Below are positions 35,843-43,286 of a stretch of 64,000 nucleotides of DNA, one piece after another. The translations under genes and the position numbers were made by a program. Origin of the DNA: Rhodobacterales bacterium RIFCSPHIGHO2_02_FULL_62_130 (lineage in GTDB: Bacteria > Pseudomonadota > Alphaproteobacteria > Rhodobacterales > Rhodobacteraceae); assembly GCA_001828855.1 (NCBI GenBank), contig MHZT01000035.1, positions 1-64,000 of the forward strand, written 5' to 3'. The notes below the pieces were generated by a model, which saw only the letters and a list, made by a program, of their open reading frames with translations, was not told the origin of the DNA and made no database searches. The stretch's first letter is position 1; each line of letters starts with the position of its first letter.

Positions 35843-36996
35843 CGGAACATCGGTGGCCTTGCATCAACCCAGCCGCCGCCCGCCTTGCCACTGGCCGCCA
35901 CAGCAAACACCGCCGCCATCGACCGCAATCCATCCTCGGCGCGCGGGTAAAGATCGGCGGCAGGATCGGGCGCGCGACCTGCCCTTTGCGCGGAGATAGC
36001 TTCGGCCAGGTCTTTGTAGATATTGGCAAAGGCCAATGGCATCCCCTCGGCATGGCCGATGGTGACGCGGCTGGAGCGATCTGCCTCGGGGCTAAGACCG
36101 GACTCTCCCCGTTCGATCACCTGCAAACGGCCCCCCAGCGGCATCCAGTAAAGCTGGTTCGGCTGCTCTTGCGCCCAGCGCATCCCGCCCTTTTCGCCAA
36201 AGACCTGCAACGTCAGCCCGTGCTGCCGTCCGAGGGCGATCGAAGATGTCCAAAGCCGCCCGACAGCGCCGCCGTCAAACCGCAGGTTCACCTGCGCGTC
36301 ATCCTCCAGCACCCGGGAGGCAATGCAGGAAACGGTGTCGGCGGAAAGGCGGATCACCTGCTGGCCCGTCACGAAACTGGCCATATGCAGGGCGTGAATC
36401 CCACAGTCTGCAAACTGCGCCGAAATGCCCGCCTGCGCCGGATCATAGCGCCAGCGCACGCGCGGATTGTCGGCGTCGGCGGCATCGGCGTGGTGGCCGT
36501 GGGCGAATTCGGCCACCACCATCCGCACCGCGCCCAGATCTCCCCGCGCCACCATCGCCCGCATGTGCCGCACCAGCGCATATCCGGTGTAGCCGTAGTT
36601 CACCGCGCAAATCCGCCCCGCAGCGCGCGCGGTGGCCACGATCTCTTCGCCCTCTTCGACGGTCATGGTCATGGGCTTTTCGCACAGCACATGGAAGCCT
36701 GCCTTCAGGAAGGCGCGGGTGATCTCAAAATGTGTGGCGTTGGGCGTGGCCACCGTGACCAGATCGACCCGATCCGCGCGCCCGCGCTCGCCCTCCAGCA
36801 TCTCGCGCCAGTCACCATAGGCGCGGTCGGGCGCCAGACCCAGTCGCTGCCCATAGGATCGCCCCGCCTCGGGGCGGTGATCCAGCGCGCCTGCGGTGAA
36901 CTCGAACAGCCCGTCCAGACGTGCGCCCAAGCGGTGTGCGGGGCCGATCTGGCTGCCTTCACCCCCGCCGATCATGCCCCATTTCAACTGTGCCAT
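35839..36996 (-). CDS. Gfo/Idh/MocA family dehydrogenase (inositol cluster, copy 1)
   Basis: This 385-residue NAD(P)-dependent oxidoreductase has an N-terminal Rossmann motif (WGMIGGGEGSQIG), VDLVTVATPNATHFEI, and the conserved EKP of HVLCEKPMT. The catalytic His-containing segment is QFADCGIHALHMASFVTG. Such enzymes oxidise inositols or related polyols. It overlaps the iolE start by 13 bases and the lacI end by 4 bases. Its presence with iolE, iolC and iolB suggests it handles inositol or a stereoisomer such as scyllo- or chiro-inositol. Confidence 0.88.
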   Translation of the reverse strand: MAQLKWGMIGGGEGSQIGPAHRLGARLDGLFEFTAGALDHRPEAGRSYGQRLGLAPDRAYGDWREMLEGERGRADRVDLVTVATPNATHFEITRAFLKAGFHVLCEKPMTMTVEEGEEIVATARAAGRICAVNYGYTGYALVRHMRAMVARGDLGAVRMVVAEFAHGHHADAADADNPRVRWRYDPAQAGISAQFADCGIHALHMASFVTGQQVIRLSADTVSCIASRVLEDDAQVNLRFDGGAVGRLWTSSIALGRQHGLTLQVFGEKGGMRWAQEQPNQLYWMPLGGRLQVIERGESGLSPEADRSSRVTIGHAEGMPLAFANIYKDLAEAISAQRAGRAPDPAADLYPRAEDGLRSMAAVFAVAASGKAGGGWVDARPPMFR

Positions 36997-37901
36997 GCGG
37001 GAAACTCCTGATTGAAGCCGATGGAAGAGAGGTAAGCACGGTTCAACCGCGCATCGTCGACGGGGCTGACATCCAGCAGGGGATCACAGTCTTGCTCGAC
37101 CGTGACCCAGCCCTGAAACCCCGCATCCAGCAGAATTTGCCGCACCGCCGGAAAATCCACATCGCCGCGACCAAGGTTGCAGAAAATGCCCTGACCGCAG
37201 GCGTCATAGAATCCGGTGCCTTGGGCGATGGCGCGGGCCTTTACAGCAGGGTCTATATCCTTGAAGTGCATATAGGAAATGCGGCCTACATGGCGGCGCA
37301 TGAAGGCAACCGGATCATAGCCCGCATAGGAATGGTGGCCGGTGTCGAAGCAGATTTTCAGGATGCTGTCGTCCACCTCGTTCAGCAAACGCTCCAGCTC
37401 CGGCTCGAAATCAAGGAACCCTGCGGCATGGGCATGGATGCCAACCGTCAGTCCGTAGTCCTCGGCCCCCAGACGCGCGACCCGGGCAATCCGGTCGCGG
37501 AAGGCCGCCCACGCGTCGGGTGCCATCTGCACGGCGGCGTCGGGTCTGCCAGCCGTCGGCGCGCGGCGGGGCGAGATGGAATCGATCAGCACCAGATGCT
37601 GCGCCCCATGAGCGGCCAGCGCCTTGCACGTGCGCTGTGCGGCATCCCAGACCTCTTCCCACTTGGCGGGATCATGGAAGGGGCGAAACACCACGCCGCC
37701 GATCAGTTCCAGCGCGTGTTCGGCCAAGGCCTCGGCCAGAAGGACCGGATCTTCCGGCATATAGCCGACAGGGCCAAGTTCGATCCCGCGATAGCCCGCA
37801 TTTGCACAGTCTTGCAGCACCTGCCGCCATGCCGGATTGCGCGGGTCTTGCGCGAATTCGACGCCCCAAGAGCAGGGCGCATTACCGATGCGGATGGTCA
37901 T
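36984..37901 (-). CDS. iolE: Inosose dehydratase-like TIM-barrel protein (IolE)
   Basis: This 305-residue xylose-isomerase-like TIM barrel begins MTIRIGNAPCSWGVEF, the IolE opening. It has GYRGIELGPVGYMPEDP, LKICFDTGHHSYAGYDPVAFMRRH with metal-binding residues, and YMHFKDIDPAV. IolE dehydrates 2-keto-myo-inositol in the inositol pathway. ATG 37901 was chosen as the family start; the frame extends upstream. The gene overlaps the copy 1 dehydrogenase by 13 bases and follows copy 2 by 13 bases, so these three form one leftward operon. Confidence 0.83.
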   Translation of the reverse strand: MTIRIGNAPCSWGVEFAQDPRNPAWRQVLQDCANAGYRGIELGPVGYMPEDPVLLAEALAEHALELIGGVVFRPFHDPAKWEEVWDAAQRTCKALAAHGAQHLVLIDSISPRRAPTAGRPDAAVQMAPDAWAAFRDRIARVARLGAEDYGLTVGIHAHAAGFLDFEPELERLLNEVDDSILKICFDTGHHSYAGYDPVAFMRRHVGRISYMHFKDIDPAVKARAIAQGTGFYDACGQGIFCNLGRGDVDFPAVRQILLDAGFQGWVTVEQDCDPLLDVSPVDDARLNRAYLSSIGFNQEFPAWHS

Positions 37902-37914
37902 GATCCGGCTCCTT

Positions 37915-39030
37915 TCAGTCTTTCGGGACGCTGTGCCAAAGGCCGTCCGCCGCGGCCCTGAAGGCGGTGTCGATGATCTGCGCCACGGCAAGCCCGTCCC
38001 GAAACGTCGGCCAGACCGGTTGCCCCGTGGCAATGGCGGTCAGGAAATCCCGCGCCTCGATGATGATCTGATCCTGATAGCCGGTGCCATGCCCCGGTCC
38101 CTGACAAAAGGCGGCATAGTCGGGGTGGTCCGGCCCCGTCAGGATACGGGTAAAGCCGCGCGTCGCCTGCGGGCCCTCGGCGCGATACAGCCACACCGCA
38201 TTCTGGTCTTCCTGATCAAAACGGATCGCGCCCTTTGTGCCGTGGATTTCATAGGCATAGCCCATCTTGCGCCCCGTGGCAGTGCGGCTGACATAAAGAT
38301 GCCCCATCACCCCCGACGCAAATCGCAGCATCAACTGGGCGTGGTCGTCATTGTCTACGGCTCTTGGTCCCTCGGGGCTGGGGCGGCTGTGGTGAATCGT
38401 TTCGATCCGTGCCGAAAGCTCGGCAATATCCCCCATCAGCGCCAGCGTGCAGTTGATCGGATGCGGTGCCAGATCGCCCATCGTGCCATTTGCCCGCCCC
38501 GTCGTGCGCCAAGTGGCGGGAAGCGCCGGGTCGGCCAGAAAATCCTCGGTATGTTCGCCGCGAAACCATGTCACCGTGCCAATCGCGCCTTCTGCCAGCA
38601 GGTGCCGCACGAATTGCGTGGCCGGCGTGCGGACATAGTTGAAGCCGATCATATTCGGCAGGCCAGAGGCTTCGGCGGCGGCAACCATCGCGCGCGCCTC
38701 CCCAAGCGACGCCCCCAACGGCTTTTCGCAGAACACCGGCTTTCCGGCGGCAAAGGCGGCTTCGGCAATGGCGCGGTGGGTGGATTGCGGCGAGGCGATG
38801 ATCACCGCCCCGACCTTCGGGTCCGCAACCAGATCCTGCCAATCCTGTGCCGCGCGGGCGAACCCATAGGCTTTGCGATAGGCTTCGGCGCTTTGCGGAC
38901 TTGCGGCGGCAATCATCTCGAGTTTGGGGCGCAGCGGGGTGTTGAACACGGCAGCCACGGCCGCATAGGCGACAGCATGGGCCTTGCCCATATAGCCCCC
39001 GCCGATCAGCCCAATTCCGATTTCTGTCAT
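37915..39030 (-). CDS. Gfo/Idh/MocA family dehydrogenase (inositol cluster, copy 2)
   Basis: This 371-residue oxidoreductase has a Rossmann motif IGLIGGGYMGKAHA near the start, AVIIASPQSTHRAIAE, EKP in VFCEKPLG, and a GDLAPHPIN-type active-site segment. It resembles inositol/scyllo-inositol dehydrogenases. It is the first gene of the leftward operon. Its start is 25 bases from the 16-bp LacI palindrome at 39055-39070, so repression there is expected. The frame extends upstream through the opposite-strand gene; that part is a shadow. Confidence 0.88.
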   Translation of the reverse strand: MTEIGIGLIGGGYMGKAHAVAYAAVAAVFNTPLRPKLEMIAAASPQSAEAYRKAYGFARAAQDWQDLVADPKVGAVIIASPQSTHRAIAEAAFAAGKPVFCEKPLGASLGEARAMVAAAEASGLPNMIGFNYVRTPATQFVRHLLAEGAIGTVTWFRGEHTEDFLADPALPATWRTTGRANGTMGDLAPHPINCTLALMGDIAELSARIETIHHSRPSPEGPRAVDNDDHAQLMLRFASGVMGHLYVSRTATGRKMGYAYEIHGTKGAIRFDQEDQNAVWLYRAEGPQATRGFTRILTGPDHPDYAAFCQGPGHGTGYQDQIIIEARDFLTAIATGQPVWPTFRDGLAVAQIIDTAFRAAADGLWHSVPKD

Positions 39031-39054
39031 CGAAGCCCCAACCTCCCGCCAGTA

Positions 39055-39070
39055 TTGCAACCGGTTGCAA
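39055..39070. promoter_or_regulatory. LacI-type operator in the divergent iol promoter
   Basis: TTGCAACCGGTTGCAA is a perfect 16-bp palindrome and contains the full palindrome seen upstream of lacI (34758-34769). It lies between the leftward dehydrogenase/iolE operon and the rightward iolC operon, where one site could control both. Confidence 0.78.
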
Positions 39071-39145
39071 AAGATGTATCCTGACAGAACACGCCGCGCA
39101 AGTCCCGTTTGGTGACGCCGCAGGCCATCAACCAGACGAGGGAGC

Positions 39146-39376
39146 ATGACCGAAACCGGAGACACCCTTACCCAGACCCTCGCGCGGATCGTGCAGGCCA
39201 AGGTTGCCGACTGGACCTCGGGGATCGTGGTGACGGTTGATGCCAGTGATGGCTGGGCAACCCAAGCCTGTGACAGCGGGGAAATCGGCGCGGCACAGAC
39301 CTTGGCCAGCGCAAGCCTGCGTGCAAGACGCAAGGCGAGTGCGGCAGGGCGCATCCGGCAAAGGCGGGGCCTGTGA
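39146..39376 (+). CDS. Small protein, unknown, first gene of the iolC operon
   Basis: This 76-residue open frame has a clear GAGGGAG Shine-Dalgarno and its stop is coupled to the iolC start (TGATG). The sequence (TETGDTLTQTLARIVQAKVADWTSGIVVTVDASDGWATQA...) has a helix, a short beta/loop part and a strongly basic C-terminus (ARRKASAAGRIRQRRGL). I know no family. The coupling argues that it is translated; whether it acts in inositol metabolism or only as a leader for iolC is open. Confidence 0.5.
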   Translation: MTETGDTLTQTLARIVQAKVADWTSGIVVTVDASDGWATQACDSGEIGAAQTLASASLRARRKASAAGRIRQRRGL

Positions 39377-40353
39377 TGGCTGATCTGGCTCGCCTTGGCG
39401 CAGGGCGCTTTGTGGTGATGGGGCGCGCGGGCATGGACCTTTACGCCGACCCCCCCGGCATCAGGACCGAAGACGCCACCCGTTTCACCGCCAGCCTTGG
39501 CGGATCGGCGGCCAATATCGCGGTGGCGCTGGTAAAGCTTGGGTGCAAGGCCGCCCTTGTCACCTGCGTGTCCGATGATGCCGTGGGCCGCTTTGCGCTT
39601 AATGCGCTTGACCACTATGGCATCGACCGCCATCACATCCGTGCCATTGCGGGCGAGGCGCGCAATTCGCTGGCCGTGGTTGAAACCCGCCTGCAAGACT
39701 GCCAATCCGTCATCTACCGCAACGGGGCTGCCGATTTCGCAATGACCGAAGCGGATGTCAGCGCGATAGACTATCCCGCCTATTCGGCCCTGATCACAAC
39801 TGGCACCGTTCTGGCTGCCGAACCGTCGCGCAGCGCGGCGTTTCGGGCGTTTGATCTGGCAAAGGCGGCGGGCTTGCCCCTGATCTTCGACATTGATTAC
39901 CGCCCCTATTCATGGCCCTCCGCCAAGACCGCTGCCGAAGTCTATTCCCGCGCGGGCGCGCTGTGCGATGTCATCGTGGGCAATGATGTGGAATTTGGCT
40001 TCATGGCGGGCGATTACAGCCGCGGGCTTGACTGCGCGCGCGATCTTGTCGCGGCAGGCGCGCAGATCGTTGTCTACAAGCGCGGCGAAAAGGGCGCGAT
40101 TACCCTTTCCACCAAAGGGGAATTCGCCTCAGGCATCTACCCCACCGCCGCACTGAAGCCCACCGGCGCAGGCGACAGCTTTCTCGGGGCCTTTGTGGCG
40201 GCGCTGGCCGAGCGGCGGCCTTTGCAAGAGGCCGTCTCGCGCGGGTCGGCGGCCGCTGCGATGGTCGTGGCCCGCGTCGGTTGCGCCCCTGCCATGCCAA
40301 CCCTTGCCGAGCTTGACGCCTTCCTTGCCGCCCGGTCCGGCATCCTCTCATAA
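39376..40353 (+). CDS. iolC: 5-dehydro-2-deoxygluconokinase (IolC, PfkB family)
   Basis: This 325-residue ribokinase-family sugar kinase has the N-terminal GG motif (FTASLGGSAANIAVALVKLG), FDIDYRPYSWPS and the anion-hole/catalytic PfkB signature KPTGAGDSFLGAF. The opening VVMGRAGMDLYADPPG is typical of IolC. It phosphorylates 5-dehydro-2-deoxygluconate in inositol breakdown. ATG 39376 was preferred over the GTG one codon earlier. It lacks the C-terminal DUF2090 domain often fused to IolC in proteobacteria; a separate aldolase is encoded downstream instead. Confidence 0.92.
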   Translation: MADLARLGAGRFVVMGRAGMDLYADPPGIRTEDATRFTASLGGSAANIAVALVKLGCKAALVTCVSDDAVGRFALNALDHYGIDRHHIRAIAGEARNSLAVVETRLQDCQSVIYRNGAADFAMTEADVSAIDYPAYSALITTGTVLAAEPSRSAAFRAFDLAKAAGLPLIFDIDYRPYSWPSAKTAAEVYSRAGALCDVIVGNDVEFGFMAGDYSRGLDCARDLVAAGAQIVVYKRGEKGAITLSTKGEFASGIYPTAALKPTGAGDSFLGAFVAALAERRPLQEAVSRGSAAAAMVVARVGCAPAMPTLAELDAFLAARSGILS

Positions 40354-40364
40354 AGGGATCAAAC

Positions 40365-41204
40365 ATGCACATCGCCCCTTTCGATAACCAGAACCGCGCC
40401 ATTGTCGATGTGGACAACGCCCTTGTGCCGCTGGTCTATTTCAACATCATCCGGCTGAAGGCGGGGGAGAGTTTTGACTACCGTGTGGCAGGCTATGAAA
40501 CCTGCATCGTGCCGGCAACCGGCACGGTCACAGTGGAAACATCTGGCGAAACCTTTGCCAATATCGGCCATCGCGGTGTCGATGTCTGGGATGGCGAGCC
40601 GGAGGGCGTCTATATCCCCAGCGGCTTTCCCGCCCGCATCACCGCGCGCACCGACACCGAGACCTTCATCGCAGGCGCGCAGTTTGCCCAAAGCCTGCGC
40701 GCCTTTGCGGTGCGGGCCGGCGATATCGACAAGGTGCAATACGGGTCCGATGACACCAAAACCCATCGCAAGATCAAGCATATCCTTGGTGCCGCCTATC
40801 ACGACAGGGTGGGCCGCCTGCTGGTAAGCGAGCTTTTCACCGTAGGCGCGGGCGGCTGGTCGGGCTTTCCCAGCCACAAGCATGACACCGATCGCCTGCC
40901 CGACGAAACCCGCCACGACGAATGTTACAACTTCCGCTTCCGGCCCGATTATGGCTCTGGCCTGCAAATGCTTCAGCGGGTCGATAACGAACCCGGCGAT
41001 GCCTATCACATCGTCAACCGCTCGACCGTGCTGATCGACAAGGGCTATCACCCCTGCTGCGTGTTGCCGGGATACGAGATGTATTACTTCACCATCCTTG
41101 GCGGCCAAAGCCAGCGCAGCCTGAAGCAGCATTTCCAGCCCAGCCATGCCGCGCAGTTGCACACGATCCCCGGCATCATGGATATGGTGGCCAAGTTCAA
41201 ATGA
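40365..41204 (+). CDS. iolB: 5-deoxy-glucuronate isomerase (IolB)
   Basis: This 279-residue two-cupin protein has the metal-binding FPSHKHDTDRLPDETRHDECYNFRF motif of IolB and TVLIDKGYHPCCVLPGYEMYYFTIL near the end. It isomerises 5-deoxy-glucuronate to 5-dehydro-2-deoxygluconate. It starts 11 bases after iolC and overlaps the aldolase gene by 4 bases. IolB is quite specific to inositol pathways and is the best evidence for the cluster's role. Confidence 0.92.
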   Translation: MHIAPFDNQNRAIVDVDNALVPLVYFNIIRLKAGESFDYRVAGYETCIVPATGTVTVETSGETFANIGHRGVDVWDGEPEGVYIPSGFPARITARTDTETFIAGAQFAQSLRAFAVRAGDIDKVQYGSDDTKTHRKIKHILGAAYHDRVGRLLVSELFTVGAGGWSGFPSHKHDTDRLPDETRHDECYNFRFRPDYGSGLQMLQRVDNEPGDAYHIVNRSTVLIDKGYHPCCVLPGYEMYYFTILGGQSQRSLKQHFQPSHAAQLHTIPGIMDMVAKFK

Positions 41205-42040
41205 CGCTGGTTCCCCTGACCGACGTGTTGCGCCCCGCGATGGCTGGCGGTTATGCCGTGGCAGGGCTGGTCTGTCTGGGCTGGGAGGATATGCGCGCCT
41301 ATGTCATGGCCGCACAGGCCGAACGCGCGCCGGTGATCCTTCAGGCCGGACCAGCCTGCCGCGCGCATACGCCGCTGCCCGTTCTGGGGGCGATGTTCCG
41401 CCATCTTGCGGCCAGCGTCGACGTGCCGGTGGTGGCCCATCTGGACCACGGCACTTCGCTTGCGGACTGTCGCGCCGCGCTGGACGCAGGCTTTACCTCG
41501 GTGATGTTTGACGGATCAAACCTGCCGCTGGCGCAGAACATAGCCGCGACGGCGGCGGTGGCGGCCTTGGCACATGCCGCGGGGGCGTCATGCGAAGGCG
41601 AGATCGGCTTTGTCGGTTATGCCGGAGGCGCGGCCTCGGCTGGCACCGATCCGGCAGAGGCCGCCCTGTTCGCCCGCGAAACGGGCGTCGATGCCATGGC
41701 GGTTTCGGTGGGCAATGTGCATCTGCAAAGGGATCACATTGGCGGGCTGGACATCGCCCATCTGCGCGCAATCGAGGCGGTAACAGACGTGCCGCTGGTC
41801 ATCCACGGCGGATCTGGCGTGCCGCCCGCGCAACGCGCCCTGCTGGCCGCCACCTCGCATATCTGCAAATTCAACATCGGCACCGAATTACGCATGGCTT
41901 TCGGCTCTGCCCTGCGCGACGCCGTAAACCGCGACCCCGCCCGCTTTGACCGCATCTTGATCTTGCAGGAAACCCACCCGCCTGTGTTCGACGCTGCCAG
42001 AGCCGCAATCCGCAGTCTTGGTGCCAGCGGGCAGGTTTAA
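41201..42040 (+). CDS. Class II aldolase (FbaA/IolJ-like)
   Basis: This 279-residue class II aldolase has the zinc-binding VVAHLDHGTS segment, SVMFDGSNLPLAQNI, SCEGEIGFVGYAGG, and LVIHGGSGVPPAQ with the metal/phosphate-binding loop. After IolC it most likely cleaves 6-phospho-5-dehydro-2-deoxygluconate to dihydroxyacetone phosphate and malonic semialdehyde (IolJ role). It is ATGA-coupled to iolB. Confidence 0.87.
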   Translation: MTLVPLTDVLRPAMAGGYAVAGLVCLGWEDMRAYVMAAQAERAPVILQAGPACRAHTPLPVLGAMFRHLAASVDVPVVAHLDHGTSLADCRAALDAGFTSVMFDGSNLPLAQNIAATAAVAALAHAAGASCEGEIGFVGYAGGAASAGTDPAEAALFARETGVDAMAVSVGNVHLQRDHIGGLDIAHLRAIEAVTDVPLVIHGGSGVPPAQRALLAATSHICKFNIGTELRMAFGSALRDAVNRDPARFDRILILQETHPPVFDAARAAIRSLGASGQV

Positions 42041-42082
42041 GGCACCGCCTGCCTTTGGCATCTGTAATATCGCGCCAAGACG

Positions 42083-43270
42083 GTGCAGGCGCTTTCCTTT
42101 CTGCGTGAAACTCGGCAAGTGTCGCAAGGCAAGGCATTACAGGCGCAAAGCGTGATCAGTTCCCGAATTACCATCCAACCGGCACCTCTGCTCTCGGTCA
42201 TCGTGCCAACCTTCAAAGAGCGGGACAACGTGGCCGAACTGGTGCGGCGTCTGCATTTGGCGCTGGTCGGGGTGGCTTGGGAGGTGATCTTTGTCGATGA
42301 CGATTCACCCGATGGCACGGCGGATGCGGTTCGGGCGCTGGCACTGACCGACGCGCGGGTGCGCTGTGTGCAGCGGATCGGGCGGCGCGGCCTGTCCTCG
42401 GCCTGTGTCGAGGGGATGCTGGCAAGCTCGGCACCCTATCTATGCGTCATGGACGGCGATTTGCAGCACGATGAAACCATCCTGCCAGACATGCTTGGGC
42501 GGCTGACCGGACAGGATCTCGATATCGTGGTGGGCAGCCGCTATGTGGCCGGTGGCGCGATCGGCGACTGGACGGCCCGCCGCGCGTGGATCAGCCGTCT
42601 TGCCACCCGCATCAGCCATCTTGTGGTGCCACCCGCCCTGCATGATCCGATGAGCGGGTTTTTCATGCTGACGCGTCCGGCCTTTACCGCGTCTGTCCGC
42701 AGCCTTTCCAGCACCGGCTTCAAGATTCTGGTCGATCTTTTTGCCTCAAGCCCGACCCCGCTGCGCTTTGCCGAGGTGCCATATACCTTCCGCAGCCGCA
42801 ACGCGGGTGAAAGCAAACTGGATAACCGTGTCGCTTGGGATTACGGCATGTTGCTGGCGGACAAGCTGGTTGGCCATCTGATTCCGGTGCGCTTCCTGTC
42901 CTTTGCCCTGATCGGCGGGGCGGGTGTCGGGGTGCATTTCCTGTGCCTGTCGCTGCTGATGGCGCTGGGCAGGACCGATTTTGCCACCGCCCACACAATG
43001 GCGACGGGGCTTGCCATGCTGTTCAACTTTACCCTGAACAATCTGCTGACCTACCGCGACCGCCGCCTGTCGGGGCTGGGCTGGTTTGTCGGGCTGTTCT
43101 GGTTCGTTCTGGCCTGCAGCATCGGGGCTTTGGCAAATGTGGGCATTGCGATCTACCTGTTCAAACTGGACGGCGGCTGGCCCTTGGCCGCCCTTGCCGG
43201 TATCGCGGTTGGCTCGGTCTGGAACTATGTGGCAACCTCGGCCCTGACGTGGAAGAAACGCAGTGCGTGA
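42083..43270 (+). CDS. Polyprenyl-phosphate glycosyltransferase with C-terminal GtrA domain
   Basis: This 395-residue protein fuses two parts. Residues about 37-270 are a family 2 glycosyltransferase: LLSVIVPTFKERDNV, VIFVDDDSPDGT, VMDGDLQHDET and SRYVAGG, as in dolichol-phosphate mannosyltransferase and GtrB. Residues about 275-390 are a four-helix GtrA domain (FLSFALIGGAGVGVHFLCLSLLM...NFTLNNLLTYRDRR). GtrB attaches glucose to undecaprenyl phosphate and GtrA is the proposed flippase. GTG 42083 is used; an in-frame GTG at 42152 would remove 23 residues before the homology and is equally possible. Confidence 0.88.
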   Translation: MQALSFLRETRQVSQGKALQAQSVISSRITIQPAPLLSVIVPTFKERDNVAELVRRLHLALVGVAWEVIFVDDDSPDGTADAVRALALTDARVRCVQRIGRRGLSSACVEGMLASSAPYLCVMDGDLQHDETILPDMLGRLTGQDLDIVVGSRYVAGGAIGDWTARRAWISRLATRISHLVVPPALHDPMSGFFMLTRPAFTASVRSLSSTGFKILVDLFASSPTPLRFAEVPYTFRSRNAGESKLDNRVAWDYGMLLADKLVGHLIPVRFLSFALIGGAGVGVHFLCLSLLMALGRTDFATAHTMATGLAMLFNFTLNNLLTYRDRRLSGLGWFVGLFWFVLACSIGALANVGIAIYLFKLDGGWPLAALAGIAVGSVWNYVATSALTWKKRSA

Positions 43271-43286
43271 ACAGGAGACGGCTGGA

